From NCBI GenBank assembly GCA_050013075.1, contig JBEKFZ010000110.1:1-13533 (forward strand): 13,533 nt of DNA, written 5' to 3'. Source of the stretch: JBEKIK01 sp050013075. Lineage in GTDB: Bacteria > Planctomycetota > Planctomycetia > Pirellulales > Thermoguttaceae. The position numbers were made by a program, and so were the translations under genes. Positions 1 through 7,538 of this stretch are shown piece by piece (within the stretch, counting starts at the first letter, position 1; each line of letters opens with the position of its first letter). The notes beneath the pieces were generated by a model. That model was not told the DNA's origin and searched no databases. It was given only the letters and a program-made list of their open reading frames with translations.

Positions 1-102
1 GAACTGACCGAGAGCAGTGAAGCGATGATCCTCGTGTGCATGATTCACCGTATGTTGCGCCATCTCAAGCCGGCCGAACTGGCTGCTGGATGGGAAATGT
101 GA
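1..102 (+). CDS. C-terminal tail of a DDE-type transposase (5' end outside window)
   Basis: The frame is open from base 1 and stops at TGA 100-102, giving 33 residues. It contains the run SEAMILVCMIHRMLRHLKP. A hydrophobic 'SEA-x-I-x-x-x-MI-x-x-MLR-x-L' ending is typical of the last helix of IS4/IS5-type DDE transposases. None of the catalytic residues lie in the window, so the family is a judgement from the tail alone. The sequence ends AELAAGWEM after that motif. No terminal inverted repeat could be recognised just downstream, so it cannot be said whether the element is intact. It could be another helical protein tail. Confidence 0.45.
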   Translation, partial: ELTESSEAMILVCMIHRMLRHLKPAELAAGWEM

Positions 103-280
103 CTTTCCAAACACGTTCTTAGAGAAGATTCTAAAACAGCATAATGTCATCGAGCATCTCGATCTCACTCGAATTTCAAAGATTCTTGACCTGGCAAAAG
201 AGTTTTTGATAGAGATGGTCATTCGAGATATGCAACCAATGCCCACCAAAACTATGACAAATATTGCTGCCGCGGCTTGA
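103..280 (+). other. Unexplained open stretch after the transposase tail, possible gene remnant
   Basis: In the +2 frame the sequence is open from about base 44 to TGA 278-280 and reads as plausible protein (for example FLEKILKQHNVIEHLDLTR, then a helical stretch and a TNIAAAA end). It has no credible start: the first ATG in frame lies about 60 bases before the stop. It overlaps the transposase tail in another frame. It may be the decayed 3' end of a gene cut by the mobile element, or a frameshifted extension of it. The family was not recognised. Confidence 0.2.
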
Positions 281-321
281 ACCTCTTATTGCTTTCTGAT
301 CTTATGCCTAGTAAAATCCCA

Positions 322-355
322 CTTTTCGTAGCTTAAAGTATGAAAATACGAAAAG
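322..355. promoter_or_regulatory. 9-bp perfect inverted repeat upstream of the phosphofructokinase gene
   Basis: CTTTTCGTA (322-330) and TACGAAAAG (347-355) are exact reverse complements separated by 16 A/T-rich bases, and they end 23 bases before the phosphofructokinase ATG. No T-run follows, so a terminator is unlikely. The position suits an operator or a leader hairpin, but no regulator is known, so the role is an inference. Confidence 0.45.
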
Positions 356-378
356 AATTGTAAGTAAGTAGGGAAATT

Positions 379-1668
379 ATGGGCAAAAAGCGAAATCTGG
401 TTGTCGCCCAAAGCGGAGGGCCGACGCCGGTGATAAACAGCAGTTTGCGGGGAATTATCGAAACCGCCCGCGACTGGCAGGCCATCGGCACGGTCTACGG
501 CGCTTGGCACGGCATCGAGGGCGTACTGAAAGAGGAATTGCTCGATTTGTCGGCTCAAGGGGCCGAGGAAGTGGCCTTGTTGCGATACACGCCCTCGGCC
601 GGATCGGTCGGCACCTGCCGTTACAAACTTAAATCTCACCAAAACGAGGATTTCGATCGGGTCATTGAGATTTTTAGAGCACACGATATTGGTTACCTGC
701 TTTACATCGGCGGCAACGACTCGATGGATACGGCGAACAAGATCGCCCAATTGGCCCAAAAACACGGATTGGACCTGGTAGCCGTGGGAGTGCCAAAGAC
801 GATCGACAACGACGTGGGCGACAGCCAATTCAAACTGATCGACCATACGCCCGGCTACGGCTCGGTTGCCCGATACTGGATGCACAAGGTGCAAACGGCA
901 AATGAGGAAAACATGGGGTCATGTCCCGCCGATCCGGTTTTGGTTTTGCAGGCCATGGGCCGGAAGATCGGATTCATTCCGGCGGCGGCCCGATTGGCCG
1001 ATCCGGACCGGGAAATGCCGCTGCAAATTTACCTGGCCGAAAGCCCGTGCTCGCTGGCCCAACTGGCCGAAAACGTGAACGAGCAATTGCGTCGCTCCGG
1101 CCGGTGCATCGTGGTGATAAGCGAGGGTTTCGACGTGGGCAATCTGGGCGAGGTAAAAGACTCTTTTGGGCACACATCTTTCAGCTCGAGCCAAACCACC
1201 GTCTGCCAGGCGGTCGTGAATTATCTCAACCAAACCGGACTTGCCGTCAAAGGGGCGGCACGGGGTAACGTGGCGGGCACGGATCAACGTCATTCCATGG
1301 CCTACGCCTCGACGGTCGATCTGGACGAGGCCTACCGGTTGGGTCAAAAGGCCGTGGAATTGGCCGCCGCCGGCCTGAGCGGTTTCATGGCCACGATTCT
1401 CCGCGAGCCTGGGGCGATTTATAATGTTCGATATGATAAAGTGCCTTTGACCGAGGTGGCCAACAGCGAGCGGACTTTCCCGGCCGATTGGATCGCCCAG
1501 AACGGTTATGACGTAACCGACGATTTCATACGTTATGCAAAACCGCTGGCGGGCAGCGAAATGCTCAGCCTGCCGGTAATCGACGGCCGTCAGCGCTTGA
1601 CGCGATTCAAACCGATTTTTGCCGAGAAAAAACTTCCCCATTACATTCCACAAGCGGATCGAAAATGA
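379..1668 (+). CDS. Pyrophosphate-dependent 6-phosphofructokinase
   Basis: This cytoplasmic enzyme of 429 residues interconverts fructose 6-phosphate and fructose 1,6-bisphosphate. The N-terminal phosphate-binding loop is SGGPTPVIN (12-20). The nucleotide/PPi site reads GGNDS (111-115) and the catalytic loop PKTIDND (139-145). Asp114 and Lys140 occupy the two positions that are glycines in ATP-dependent enzymes. Both substitutions are the established marks of PPi-type enzymes, which work reversibly. MGRKIGF (193-199) and SEG (248-250) are the sugar-phosphate site motifs. The length fits the roughly 400-residue PPi clade, longer than the 320-residue ATP enzymes. The start is the first ATG, directly before the conserved N-terminus. 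The upstream AGGGAAA is only a weak ribosome site. The stop overlaps the next start. ATP use cannot be strictly excluded without an assay. Confidence 0.9.
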   Translation: MGKKRNLVVAQSGGPTPVINSSLRGIIETARDWQAIGTVYGAWHGIEGVLKEELLDLSAQGAEEVALLRYTPSAGSVGTCRYKLKSHQNEDFDRVIEIFRAHDIGYLLYIGGNDSMDTANKIAQLAQKHGLDLVAVGVPKTIDNDVGDSQFKLIDHTPGYGSVARYWMHKVQTANEENMGSCPADPVLVLQAMGRKIGFIPAAARLADPDREMPLQIYLAESPCSLAQLAENVNEQLRRSGRCIVVISEGFDVGNLGEVKDSFGHTSFSSSQTTVCQAVVNYLNQTGLAVKGAARGNVAGTDQRHSMAYASTVDLDEAYRLGQKAVELAAAGLSGFMATILREPGAIYNVRYDKVPLTEVANSERTFPADWIAQNGYDVTDDFIRYAKPLAGSEMLSLPVIDGRQRLTRFKPIFAEKKLPHYIPQADRK

Positions 1669-2534
1669 CCTTTGAATTTACACGTAAACACGACTATTTG
1701 GTCGGCATCGATTCCGACGGTTGCGCCTTCGACACCATGGAACTGAAGCACAAGGAGTGCTTTATTCCAAATATCATCAACTACTGGGAATTGCAGGGCG
1801 TGAGCAAATACGCCCGAGAGGCGGCCGAATTTGTAAACCTGTATTCCAAAAGCCGGGGGATCAACCGCTTTCCCGCATTAATCGAGGTATTAGAGTGGCT
1901 GCAAAAACGGCCCGAGGTAAAAGCCCGGGGCGTGAAAATATCCATCCCCCAGCCGCTTCGCGATTGGATCAAACGCGAAACCAAGCTGGGTAATCCGGCC
2001 TTGGAAAAAGAAGTCAAACACGGCAACGATCCGGACCTGAAACTGACACTGGAATGGTCGAAGGCCGTAAATAAGGCGATAGAGAACATGGTCCGGAACG
2101 TGCCTCCGTTCCCTTTTGTACGCGAAAGCATGAAAAAACTCTGCCAAAAGGCCGACATCCTCGTGGTATCGGCCACGCCCCACGAGGCCTTGCAGCGGGA
2201 ATGGGAAGAACATGAGCTGACGCAGTATGTAGCCGCGATTTGCGGGCAAGAGATCGGCACCAAAAAGGAATCGCTCGCCGCGGCGGCCAAGTATCCGCCC
2301 GGGCATACGTTGATGATCGGCGACGCGCCGGGCGATTATCAGGCGGCCGTGGCCAACAAGGCCCTTTACTTTCCCATCAATCCCGGCGCGGAAGAGGCCA
2401 GTTGGAAACGATTTTACGAGGAAGGCATCGAGCGGTTCCTATCCGGAAATTTCAGCGAAGAGTACCAAAAAGAATTGCTCGCCGAGTTCGAGAGCTATCT
2501 CCCCGACCGCCCCCCGTGGCCCGTGGAAGAGTGA
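1665..2534 (+). CDS. HAD-superfamily hydrolase coupled to phosphofructokinase
   Basis: This protein of 289 residues has the four haloacid-dehalogenase motifs: DSDG (16-19, nucleophile Asp16 and acid/base Asp18), VVSATP (167-172), Lys200/Lys201, and GDAPGD (219-224), which would bind Mg2+. A helical insertion of about 120 residues between motifs I and II is a large cap domain that should set substrate choice. It is probably a cytoplasmic phosphatase or phosphotransferase acting on a small phosphorylated compound. The substrate cannot be read from the sequence. Its ATG overlaps the phosphofructokinase stop (ATGA, 1665-1668), so the two are translationally coupled and most likely act in one pathway. 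A sugar-phosphate or sugar-bisphosphate phosphatase is a reasonable guess but unproven. Confidence 0.8.
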   Translation: MTFEFTRKHDYLVGIDSDGCAFDTMELKHKECFIPNIINYWELQGVSKYAREAAEFVNLYSKSRGINRFPALIEVLEWLQKRPEVKARGVKISIPQPLRDWIKRETKLGNPALEKEVKHGNDPDLKLTLEWSKAVNKAIENMVRNVPPFPFVRESMKKLCQKADILVVSATPHEALQREWEEHELTQYVAAICGQEIGTKKESLAAAAKYPPGHTLMIGDAPGDYQAAVANKALYFPINPGAEEASWKRFYEEGIERFLSGNFSEEYQKELLAEFESYLPDRPPWPVEE

Positions 2535-2574
2535 AAACTATACATTAAATTCAACTGCATTTATGGTAAACGCA

Positions 2575-2592
2575 CCCGGAGCAAGCTCCGGG
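2575..2592. repeat. Perfect hairpin CCCGGAGC-AA-GCTCCGGG
   Basis: Two exact 8-base arms (2575-2582 and 2585-2592) lie 40 bases after the HAD stop codon. There is no T-run behind them, so this is not a standard intrinsic terminator. It may slow transcription or protect the 3' end of the upstream message. Confidence 0.5.
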
Positions 2593-2628
2593 GCTATTGA
2601 GAATCAGAAAACTAATGTCACAAGCAAT

Positions 2629-2693
2629 AGCCGGCGGCTAACAGCCGCCGGTGGGAATTCGCTTATATTCCGGCGGTCGTTGACCGCCGGCTA
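2629..2693. repeat. Pair of GC-rich hairpins with AAC triloop in inverted arrangement (REP-like element)
   Basis: Hairpin one is CCGGCGGCT (2631-2639), AAC, AGCCGCCGG (2643-2651). Hairpin two is CCGGCGGTC (2670-2678), GTT, GACCGCCGG (2682-2690), that is, the same AAC loop read from the other strand. The outer edges TAGCCGGCGG (2629-2638) and CCGCCGGCTA (2684-2693) are also reverse complements, so the whole 65 bases can fold as one long stem or as two hairpins. This nested symmetry resembles REP/BIME or miniature-element repeats. Related hairpins occur at 13449-13467 and, decayed, at 8801-8815. Confidence 0.65.
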
Positions 2694-2734
2694 GTGATAT
2701 TATTAATCTGAGACTCAATAAACGATATCTACAA

Positions 2735-2760
2735 CTGAACCCTGACCCCTGATCCCTGAC
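2735..2760. repeat. Tandem heptamer array (CTGANCC) abutting the gnd start codon
   Basis: The sequence reads CTGAACC, CTGACCC, CTGATCC, CTGAC and then the ATG of the next gene, giving an exact seven-base period with one variable position. It occupies the place where a ribosome site would be expected and has no purine-rich Shine-Dalgarno motif. Confidence 0.6.
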
Positions 2761-4194
<1,434 letters not shown>

Positions 4195-4201
4195 CCGTAT
4201 T

Positions 4202-4215
4202 TTGAACCTTGAACC
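4202..4215. repeat. Heptamer duplicated in tandem (TTGAACC x2)
   Basis: TTGAACC occurs at 4202-4208 and again at 4209-4215, in the 44-base gap before the dehydrogenase. It is close in sequence to the CTGANCC array at 2735-2760. With two copies only, chance is not excluded. Confidence 0.35.
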
Positions 4216-4238
4216 CTTTTATAATGGATGAAAATACA

Positions 4239-5021
4239 ATGTCCTCTGAATATCTTGAGCAACTTTTTGGATTGACCGGTCAAACGGCGGTAGTTATCGG
4301 TGGGGCCGGAGTGCTGGGCGGGGCGCTATGCGCGGGATTGGTCCAGGCCGGGGCCAGGGTGATTGTCGCCGACGTGGCCGACGACCCTTGCAAGGCCCGC
4401 GTGGCGGAATTGAAAAAACTCGGCGGCAAGGCCGATTATGTTCTGGTCGACGTTACCTCGCGCGGGTCGATTGAAAATCTGCTGGCAAAATCCGTGGAAA
4501 AGGCCGGCCGGGTGCATATTCTGGTAAATTGTGCAGGCGTAAATGCCGGAACCAATTTTCTCGACGCCACCGATGTCGATTGGGACCGCATCTTAACCAT
4601 TAACCTTCGCGGCGTTTTCCAGGCCTGTCAGGTCTTCGGCCGGCACATGGTCGAACAAGGCGGCGGAGCGATCGTGAACATCGGCAGCGTGAATTCGCAT
4701 TTGCCGCTATCGCGGGTGTTTGCCTATGCGGCTTCGAAGGCGGGCGTGCTGAACCTGTCGCGAAATATCGCCCACGATTTCGGCCAAAAAGGCGTGCGCG
4801 TGAACGTAATCTGCCCGGGCTTCTTCCCAGCCGAACAAAACCGCAAACTTCTTACGAAAGAGCGCGTGGAAAGCATCATGAGCCACACGCCCATGAAGCG
4901 TTACGGAGAACCGGAGGAATTGGTCGGTGCATTGCTCCTGCTGGTATCGCCCAAGGCCGGCAGTTTTATCACCGGCGCCCCGATCAACGTCGACGGCGGA
5001 TTTACCGCCGCATGGCTGTAA
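4239..5021 (+). CDS. Short-chain dehydrogenase/reductase, probably acting on a sugar or sugar acid
   Basis: This classical SDR has 260 residues from ATG 4239. The cofactor loop is GGAGVLGG (21-28), the NAG-equivalent motif NCAG (97-100), and the catalytic set Ser150, Tyr163 and Lys167 (YAASK). Asp45 at the end of beta-2 points to NAD(H) preference. The 'GVLGGA' glycine loop and overall look resemble D-mannonate oxidoreductase, gluconate 5-dehydrogenase and related sugar-acid SDRs. The exact substrate is not decided. Starts at TTG 4209 and ATG 4224 are possible, but 4239 has GGATGA at a good distance and gives the usual SDR N-terminus. It lies 44 bases behind gnd and is likely co-transcribed, suggesting that it feeds a sugar acid toward the pentose phosphate route. 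Confidence 0.85.
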   Translation: MSSEYLEQLFGLTGQTAVVIGGAGVLGGALCAGLVQAGARVIVADVADDPCKARVAELKKLGGKADYVLVDVTSRGSIENLLAKSVEKAGRVHILVNCAGVNAGTNFLDATDVDWDRILTINLRGVFQACQVFGRHMVEQGGGAIVNIGSVNSHLPLSRVFAYAASKAGVLNLSRNIAHDFGQKGVRVNVICPGFFPAEQNRKLLTKERVESIMSHTPMKRYGEPEELVGALLLLVSPKAGSFITGAPINVDGGFTAAWL

Positions 5022-5029
5022 AATTAAAG

Positions 5030-5069
5030 GGATTGAGGATTAGGAATTGGATTATCAACCGAACGGTTG
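5030..5069. repeat. Short heptamer-like array and CAACCG-AA-CGGTTG hairpin after the SDR
   Basis: GGATTGA (5030-5036), GGATTAG (5037-5043) and GAATTGG (5044-5050) keep a seven-base period with drift. They are followed by a perfect 6-bp hairpin (5056-5061/5064-5069). There is no T-run after the hairpin, so a terminator is not supported. Confidence 0.35.
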
Positions 5070-5123
5070 TCGCGGGGAAAAAATTGAAGGGTAATAAGCT
5101 AGAGAAAATCAGCGGAGGGTGCC

Positions 5124-5645
5124 ATGAGAGGTTGGGAACAACAAGTTCAGGGTATCGTGCGGGAGTTCGGAACATACCTCTCGAACAGAATCCAGAAACC
5201 ATTGGAAATCAAGCAAGTTTGGGACAGTATATGGACCCCAGAGGATGAGGCCAACCTTTCGCCTACCGACTGGGAAAATCTCACTGGAGTTTATCTTTTC
5301 GCTGATGTATGCAAAGCAGATGGCAGTCTATCTGATGGCCAAGACCAATATTCCGTGATACATAGGTTGGGCATCGCAACGGATAGGTCTTTCGGCGATC
5401 GGCTTGCAGATTATGGCTATCCCGAAAAAAGACCACATGCTTATTATTATCACAAAAAAAGGAGAGAGTGGGTTCACTGGTTTCGCTATCGTTGGATTGA
5501 CATAATCTCGATCGACAAGACTCAGACACCTTGTTTCCTTCCCGTTGCCTTAGAAAACTTTCTCCTCCAACAAATTCATCCAACGGAAAACACATCTGGT
5601 ATGCCTTATTCGCTGCGCGGGCAGCGACTCGTATTCGATGACTAA
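5124..5645 (+). CDS. Diverged GIY-YIG-nuclease-like protein (tentative)
   Basis: The protein has 173 residues and a strong GGAGGG ribosome site at 5114-5119. It was not recognised as a named family, but the layout recalls a GIY-YIG domain. GVYLF (55-59) stands in the GIY position, a strand ending in RLGIAT (81-86) in the YIG position, and SFGDRL (89-94) supplies the usual Arg. A W/F/Y-rich strand follows (115-131). Then LENFLLQQIHPTENTSG (143-159) matches the 'LE..LI..L.P..N' end with catalytic-type Glu144. The YIG tyrosine itself appears replaced (His80), so activity is doubtful. Codon use and base composition are less G+C-rich than in the metabolic genes upstream, in line with accessory DNA. 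It could instead be an unrelated small alpha/beta protein. Confidence 0.5.
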   Translation: MRGWEQQVQGIVREFGTYLSNRIQKPLEIKQVWDSIWTPEDEANLSPTDWENLTGVYLFADVCKADGSLSDGQDQYSVIHRLGIATDRSFGDRLADYGYPEKRPHAYYYHKKRREWVHWFRYRWIDIISIDKTQTPCFLPVALENFLLQQIHPTENTSGMPYSLRGQRLVFDD

Positions 5646-5777
5646 GGGTTGGTAGATGGCAGCCAATGTCGTTAGCAGTTTATTGACTGGGTAGTTATTT
5701 TGAAGTGTGCCACTTCTGCCAGTGGAATATGTTCGATTCGGGATTAAACTCATAATCCATTATGACCGTATCGGCAG

Positions 5778-5806
5778 TTGGCATAGCTCTTACTCCATGC
5801 TAAAAT
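5778..5806 (+). promoter_or_regulatory. Sigma70-type promoter of the toxin-first PIN module
   Basis: TTGGCA (5778-5783) and TAAAAT (5801-5806) are separated by exactly 17 bases. Transcription would begin near 5813, which supports translation from ATG 5841 and argues against the upstream in-frame TTG at 5811. The gap 5646-5777 before it holds no gene, only a GGGTTGG-TAGATGG pair (5646-5659) and a weak CCACT/AGTGG hairpin (5710-5725). Confidence 0.55.
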
Positions 5807-5840
5807 GTAGTTGGAGGATAACAAGTCGAGGCATAATCCC

Positions 5841-6365
5841 ATGAAAGCCGCTCACAAGAAACCGTCCATGTACTTGGACACGAACATCATTTCGTCGTAC
5901 TGGTACGAAGGTTCGGATATACTCGCACTTGGACGCCGCATAACTACGCGCGAATGGTGGGACACGGAGCGATCACATTTCGTCCTCTGGATCTCATCCG
6001 TTACGGAAGATGAGCTAGAAGCAGGGAATTATCCACGCCAAGAAGATGCTCTGTCGATGGTGCATCGGTTGCGTTTTTTGCCGATGATTGTCGAGGCGCG
6101 GGAGTTTGCCGGGCAGTTAATGCGCAAAAATGTCGTTCCTAATTCCAAATCCGGCGATGCCCTGCAGATGGCTATTGCCGCCGTGCATCGCGTGGATTAC
6201 TTACTCACCTGGAACTATGCTCATCTGGCAAATCCTATTGCTCAGATGCAACTGGAAACCGCTTGCCAGAAAGCAGGTTGGCGTGCGCCGTTGTTGGTTT
6301 CACCCGAAACAATTCCCCGAGTAATTTTAGGCCAAACGATAAAAAGGAAAGATCATGGCGATTAA
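5841..6365 (+). CDS. PIN-domain toxin (VapC-like ribonuclease)
   Basis: The protein has 174 residues. The PIN acidic residues are in YLDTNIISS (Asp13), TEDELEAG (Glu57/Glu60) and SGDALQMAIA (Asp106), followed by the typical VDYLLTWNYAHLANP segment. The family is known for Mg2+-dependent cleavage of RNA, often tRNA or rRNA, that stops translation. The length and the LLTWN-x-x-HLAN pattern fit the subgroup of 150-170-residue PIN proteins. ATG 5841 is chosen from the promoter position and a GAGG ten bases upstream. The gene overlaps the following small ORF by 11 bases, a toxin-first order, the reverse of most vapBC operons. Confidence 0.8.
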   Translation: MKAAHKKPSMYLDTNIISSYWYEGSDILALGRRITTREWWDTERSHFVLWISSVTEDELEAGNYPRQEDALSMVHRLRFLPMIVEAREFAGQLMRKNVVPNSKSGDALQMAIAAVHRVDYLLTWNYAHLANPIAQMQLETACQKAGWRAPLLVSPETIPRVILGQTIKRKDHGD

Positions 6366-6546
6366 AGATGAAAATGTGGAAGCAGTTCGCGCCGTCCGCC
6401 AATCGCTGGCTCGCAAATATGGAGGGCTTGCCGGCTGGTTTCGTCATTTGCAGGACCGCGATCGAAAACGGCAATCATCCGCTACGGCAAGTCGGAAAAA
6501 GACATTAGCGAGAAAACGAGATCCGGCCGCCACTCATAATGGATGA
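6355..6546 (+). CDS. Small protein overlapping the PIN toxin, likely its antitoxin
   Basis: The protein has 63 residues, begins MAIKDENVEAVRAVRQSLAR, and has an AAGGAAAG ribosome site inside the toxin gene. The first 40 residues look helical, with the 'V-x-x-VR-x-x-R-x-x-L' pattern and a 'GG-x-x-x-W-x-x-x-LQ' segment seen in short proteins downstream of this PIN subgroup. The last 20 are Lys/Arg-rich. No DNA-binding fold is evident. Antitoxin function is inferred from the overlap, size and charge, not from a recognised domain. It ends 5 bases before the converging vapC-like gene. Confidence 0.6.
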   Translation: MAIKDENVEAVRAVRQSLARKYGGLAGWFRHLQDRDRKRQSSATASRKKTLARKRDPAATHNG

Positions 6547-6551
6547 ACACA

Positions 6552-6980
6552 TCAGCAACCGTAAATCCAATCTTCAACATGCAAATCTGGTACACGATCA
6601 AAATCGCGCAGATTTGCTGATAGCAACAAGGCGTTATTCACGAGGGCCAAAGACGCGATCTTCAGGTCCTGGGTGCCGATGCGAATACGCTCTTTCCGTA
6701 GTCGAGCAAACTCATTTGCGGCCTGTTCGCTCCATCTTGCAATATCCCACTCAGAGAGAACGGCGATTAGCCGGATGAGCCGGTCATAAGGCGCCACCTG
6801 CCGGCAAACATCGCGAGTGCGGTGAATCTGAGCCAGCCAGGCCCTTAACTGCTCTTCCACCGCGATCACCGGAATAGCAACTTCTTCGTCGATGTCATAC
6901 AACTTCGCAACCAATCGCTGATGTCGCGCGTGCCGGGCATCGGTTAAGACGGAGAAATGATCCGTGTCGAGAAGAATCAT
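6552..6980 (-). CDS. vapC: VapC-family PIN-domain toxin
   Basis: This PIN ribonuclease has 142 residues. LLDTDHFSVL (3-12) carries Asp5, IPVIAVEEQLRAWL (36-49) carries Glu42, and RIGTQDLKIASLAL (100-113) carries Asp105. SANLRDFDRVPDLHVEDW (121-138) is the standard C-terminal strand set with Asp126. All the metal-binding positions of the family seem present, so it should be active. The start ATG overlaps the antitoxin stop (ATGA on the minus strand, 6977-6980), giving coupled translation in the normal antitoxin-first order. It is a different subgroup from the PIN gene at 5841, with which it converges. Confidence 0.9.
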   Translation of the reverse strand: MILLDTDHFSVLTDARHARHQRLVAKLYDIDEEVAIPVIAVEEQLRAWLAQIHRTRDVCRQVAPYDRLIRLIAVLSEWDIARWSEQAANEFARLRKERIRIGTQDLKIASLALVNNALLLSANLRDFDRVPDLHVEDWIYGC

Positions 6981-7213
6981 CGGTTTGAACCGCGTTTTTT
7001 TGCAACCTTCGATCGGGTTTTCTTGCGATCCTCTTCACGTAGGCGCATCGATTCTCGTAAAATCTCCTTCAGTTTATCGTCGTCCGTGAACGCGCCGATA
7101 GTCCGCCGCCAGTCCTTTGTCTTTCCATTTTTTGCGGACTGTAACTTGTCCTGAAGTTGCGCCACCTGCAACTCCAGCGATTTCACACGTCGTTCAATAG
7201 TCAGACGCGTCAT
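6977..7213 (-). CDS. vapB: VapB-type antitoxin partner of the VapC
   Basis: The protein has 78 residues from the ATG at 7211-7213, which has GGAGGA eight bases upstream. Residues 5-25 form a heptad-rich coiled coil (VKSLELQVAQLQDKL), probably for dimerisation. The C-terminal half has WRRTIGAFTDDD (35-46) and a charged helix LRESMRLREEDR (52-63), the kind of segment that wraps into a PIN toxin active site. The frame is open further upstream to 7342, but that part overlaps the preceding gene and has no ribosome site. No MazE/AbrB or ribbon-helix-helix fold is evident, so DNA binding may be absent or supplied by the gene before it. Confidence 0.75.
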   Translation of the reverse strand: MTRLTIERRVKSLELQVAQLQDKLQSAKNGKTKDWRRTIGAFTDDDKLKEILRESMRLREEDRKKTRSKVAKKRGSNR

Positions 7214-7229
7214 AAGTGATCCTCCATCG

Positions 7230-7460
7230 TTAATTCTGAACGCCATGCAACGCGTCGGCCCTGATCTGCTCCCAAGGAGTCGCTTGTACCAAACCGGCGT
7301 CAAATTCAGCCGAGCGACGCTGAATTTCCGAAAGCCACTCATCGGTCAAAGGCGGAAGGGCATCCTCAGGCAATGTATCCCACAGGGCTTCGATCAACTG
7401 GATACGGTCGCCTACAGGCAAATGACTTGCGTCGGCAAGCAAAGTTTCGTAATTCGACAC
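7230..7460 (-). CDS. Addiction-module antitoxin of the Unstab_antitox type, without adjacent toxin
   Basis: The protein has 76 residues. LPVGDRIQLIEALWDTLP (14-31), then PPLTDEWLSEIQRR (36-49) and a C-terminal TPWEQIRAD (61-69), is the standard pattern of the family (Pfam Unstab_antitox, TIGR02574), which normally precedes a ParE/RelE toxin gene. The start is GTG 7458-7460, with a perfect AAGGAGGT ribosome site at 7467-7474. No ParE/RelE-like gene follows: 16 bases after its stop begins the VapB-VapC pair. It is therefore either an orphan left by toxin loss or a third component and possible repressor of the vapBC operon. Confidence 0.85.
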   Translation of the reverse strand: MSNYETLLADASHLPVGDRIQLIEALWDTLPEDALPPLTDEWLSEIQRRSAEFDAGLVQATPWEQIRADALHGVQN

Positions 7461-7480
7461 GACAACACCTCCTTATCATT

Positions 7481-7509
7481 ATCATACAACATGACGCGTG
7501 TAAATTCAA
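7481..7509 (-). promoter_or_regulatory. Promoter of the three-gene antitoxin-VapB-VapC operon
   Basis: On the minus strand TTGAAT (7509-7504), a 17-base spacer and TATGAT (7486-7481) form a good sigma70 match. The start of transcription would fall at about 7474, leaving only the ribosome site before the GTG. A direct repeat TTATCA-TTATCA (7473-7484, + strand) covers the -10 end and could be an operator. Confidence 0.55.
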
Positions 7510-7538
7510 TCCAAATTGATTCAGCGAGAACGGCGATT

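Noticed and set aside
919..1653. Long minus-strand open frame (244 codons) opposite the phosphofructokinase gene
   Set aside because: It lies wholly inside a confidently identified gene, shows no family motif, and arises from the G+C-rich codon bias of the + strand gene.
2631..2690. CRISPR-like repeat pair
   Set aside because: There are only two palindromic units in inverted orientation with a short spacer, so they are hairpins rather than an array.
4209..4238. Upstream starts TTG 4209 or ATG 4224 for the short-chain dehydrogenase
   Set aside because: They lack a ribosome site, and TTG 4209 falls inside the heptamer repeat. ATG 4239 has GGATGA upstream and gives the normal SDR N-terminus.
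5056..5069. Terminator after the short-chain dehydrogenase
   Set aside because: The 6-bp hairpin is perfect, but it is followed by a G-rich and then A-rich stretch with no T-run.
7214..7342. N-terminal extension of the VapB-like protein to an upstream start at 7342
   Set aside because: It overlaps the preceding antitoxin gene and has no ribosome site, while GGAGGA sits correctly before the ATG at 7213.
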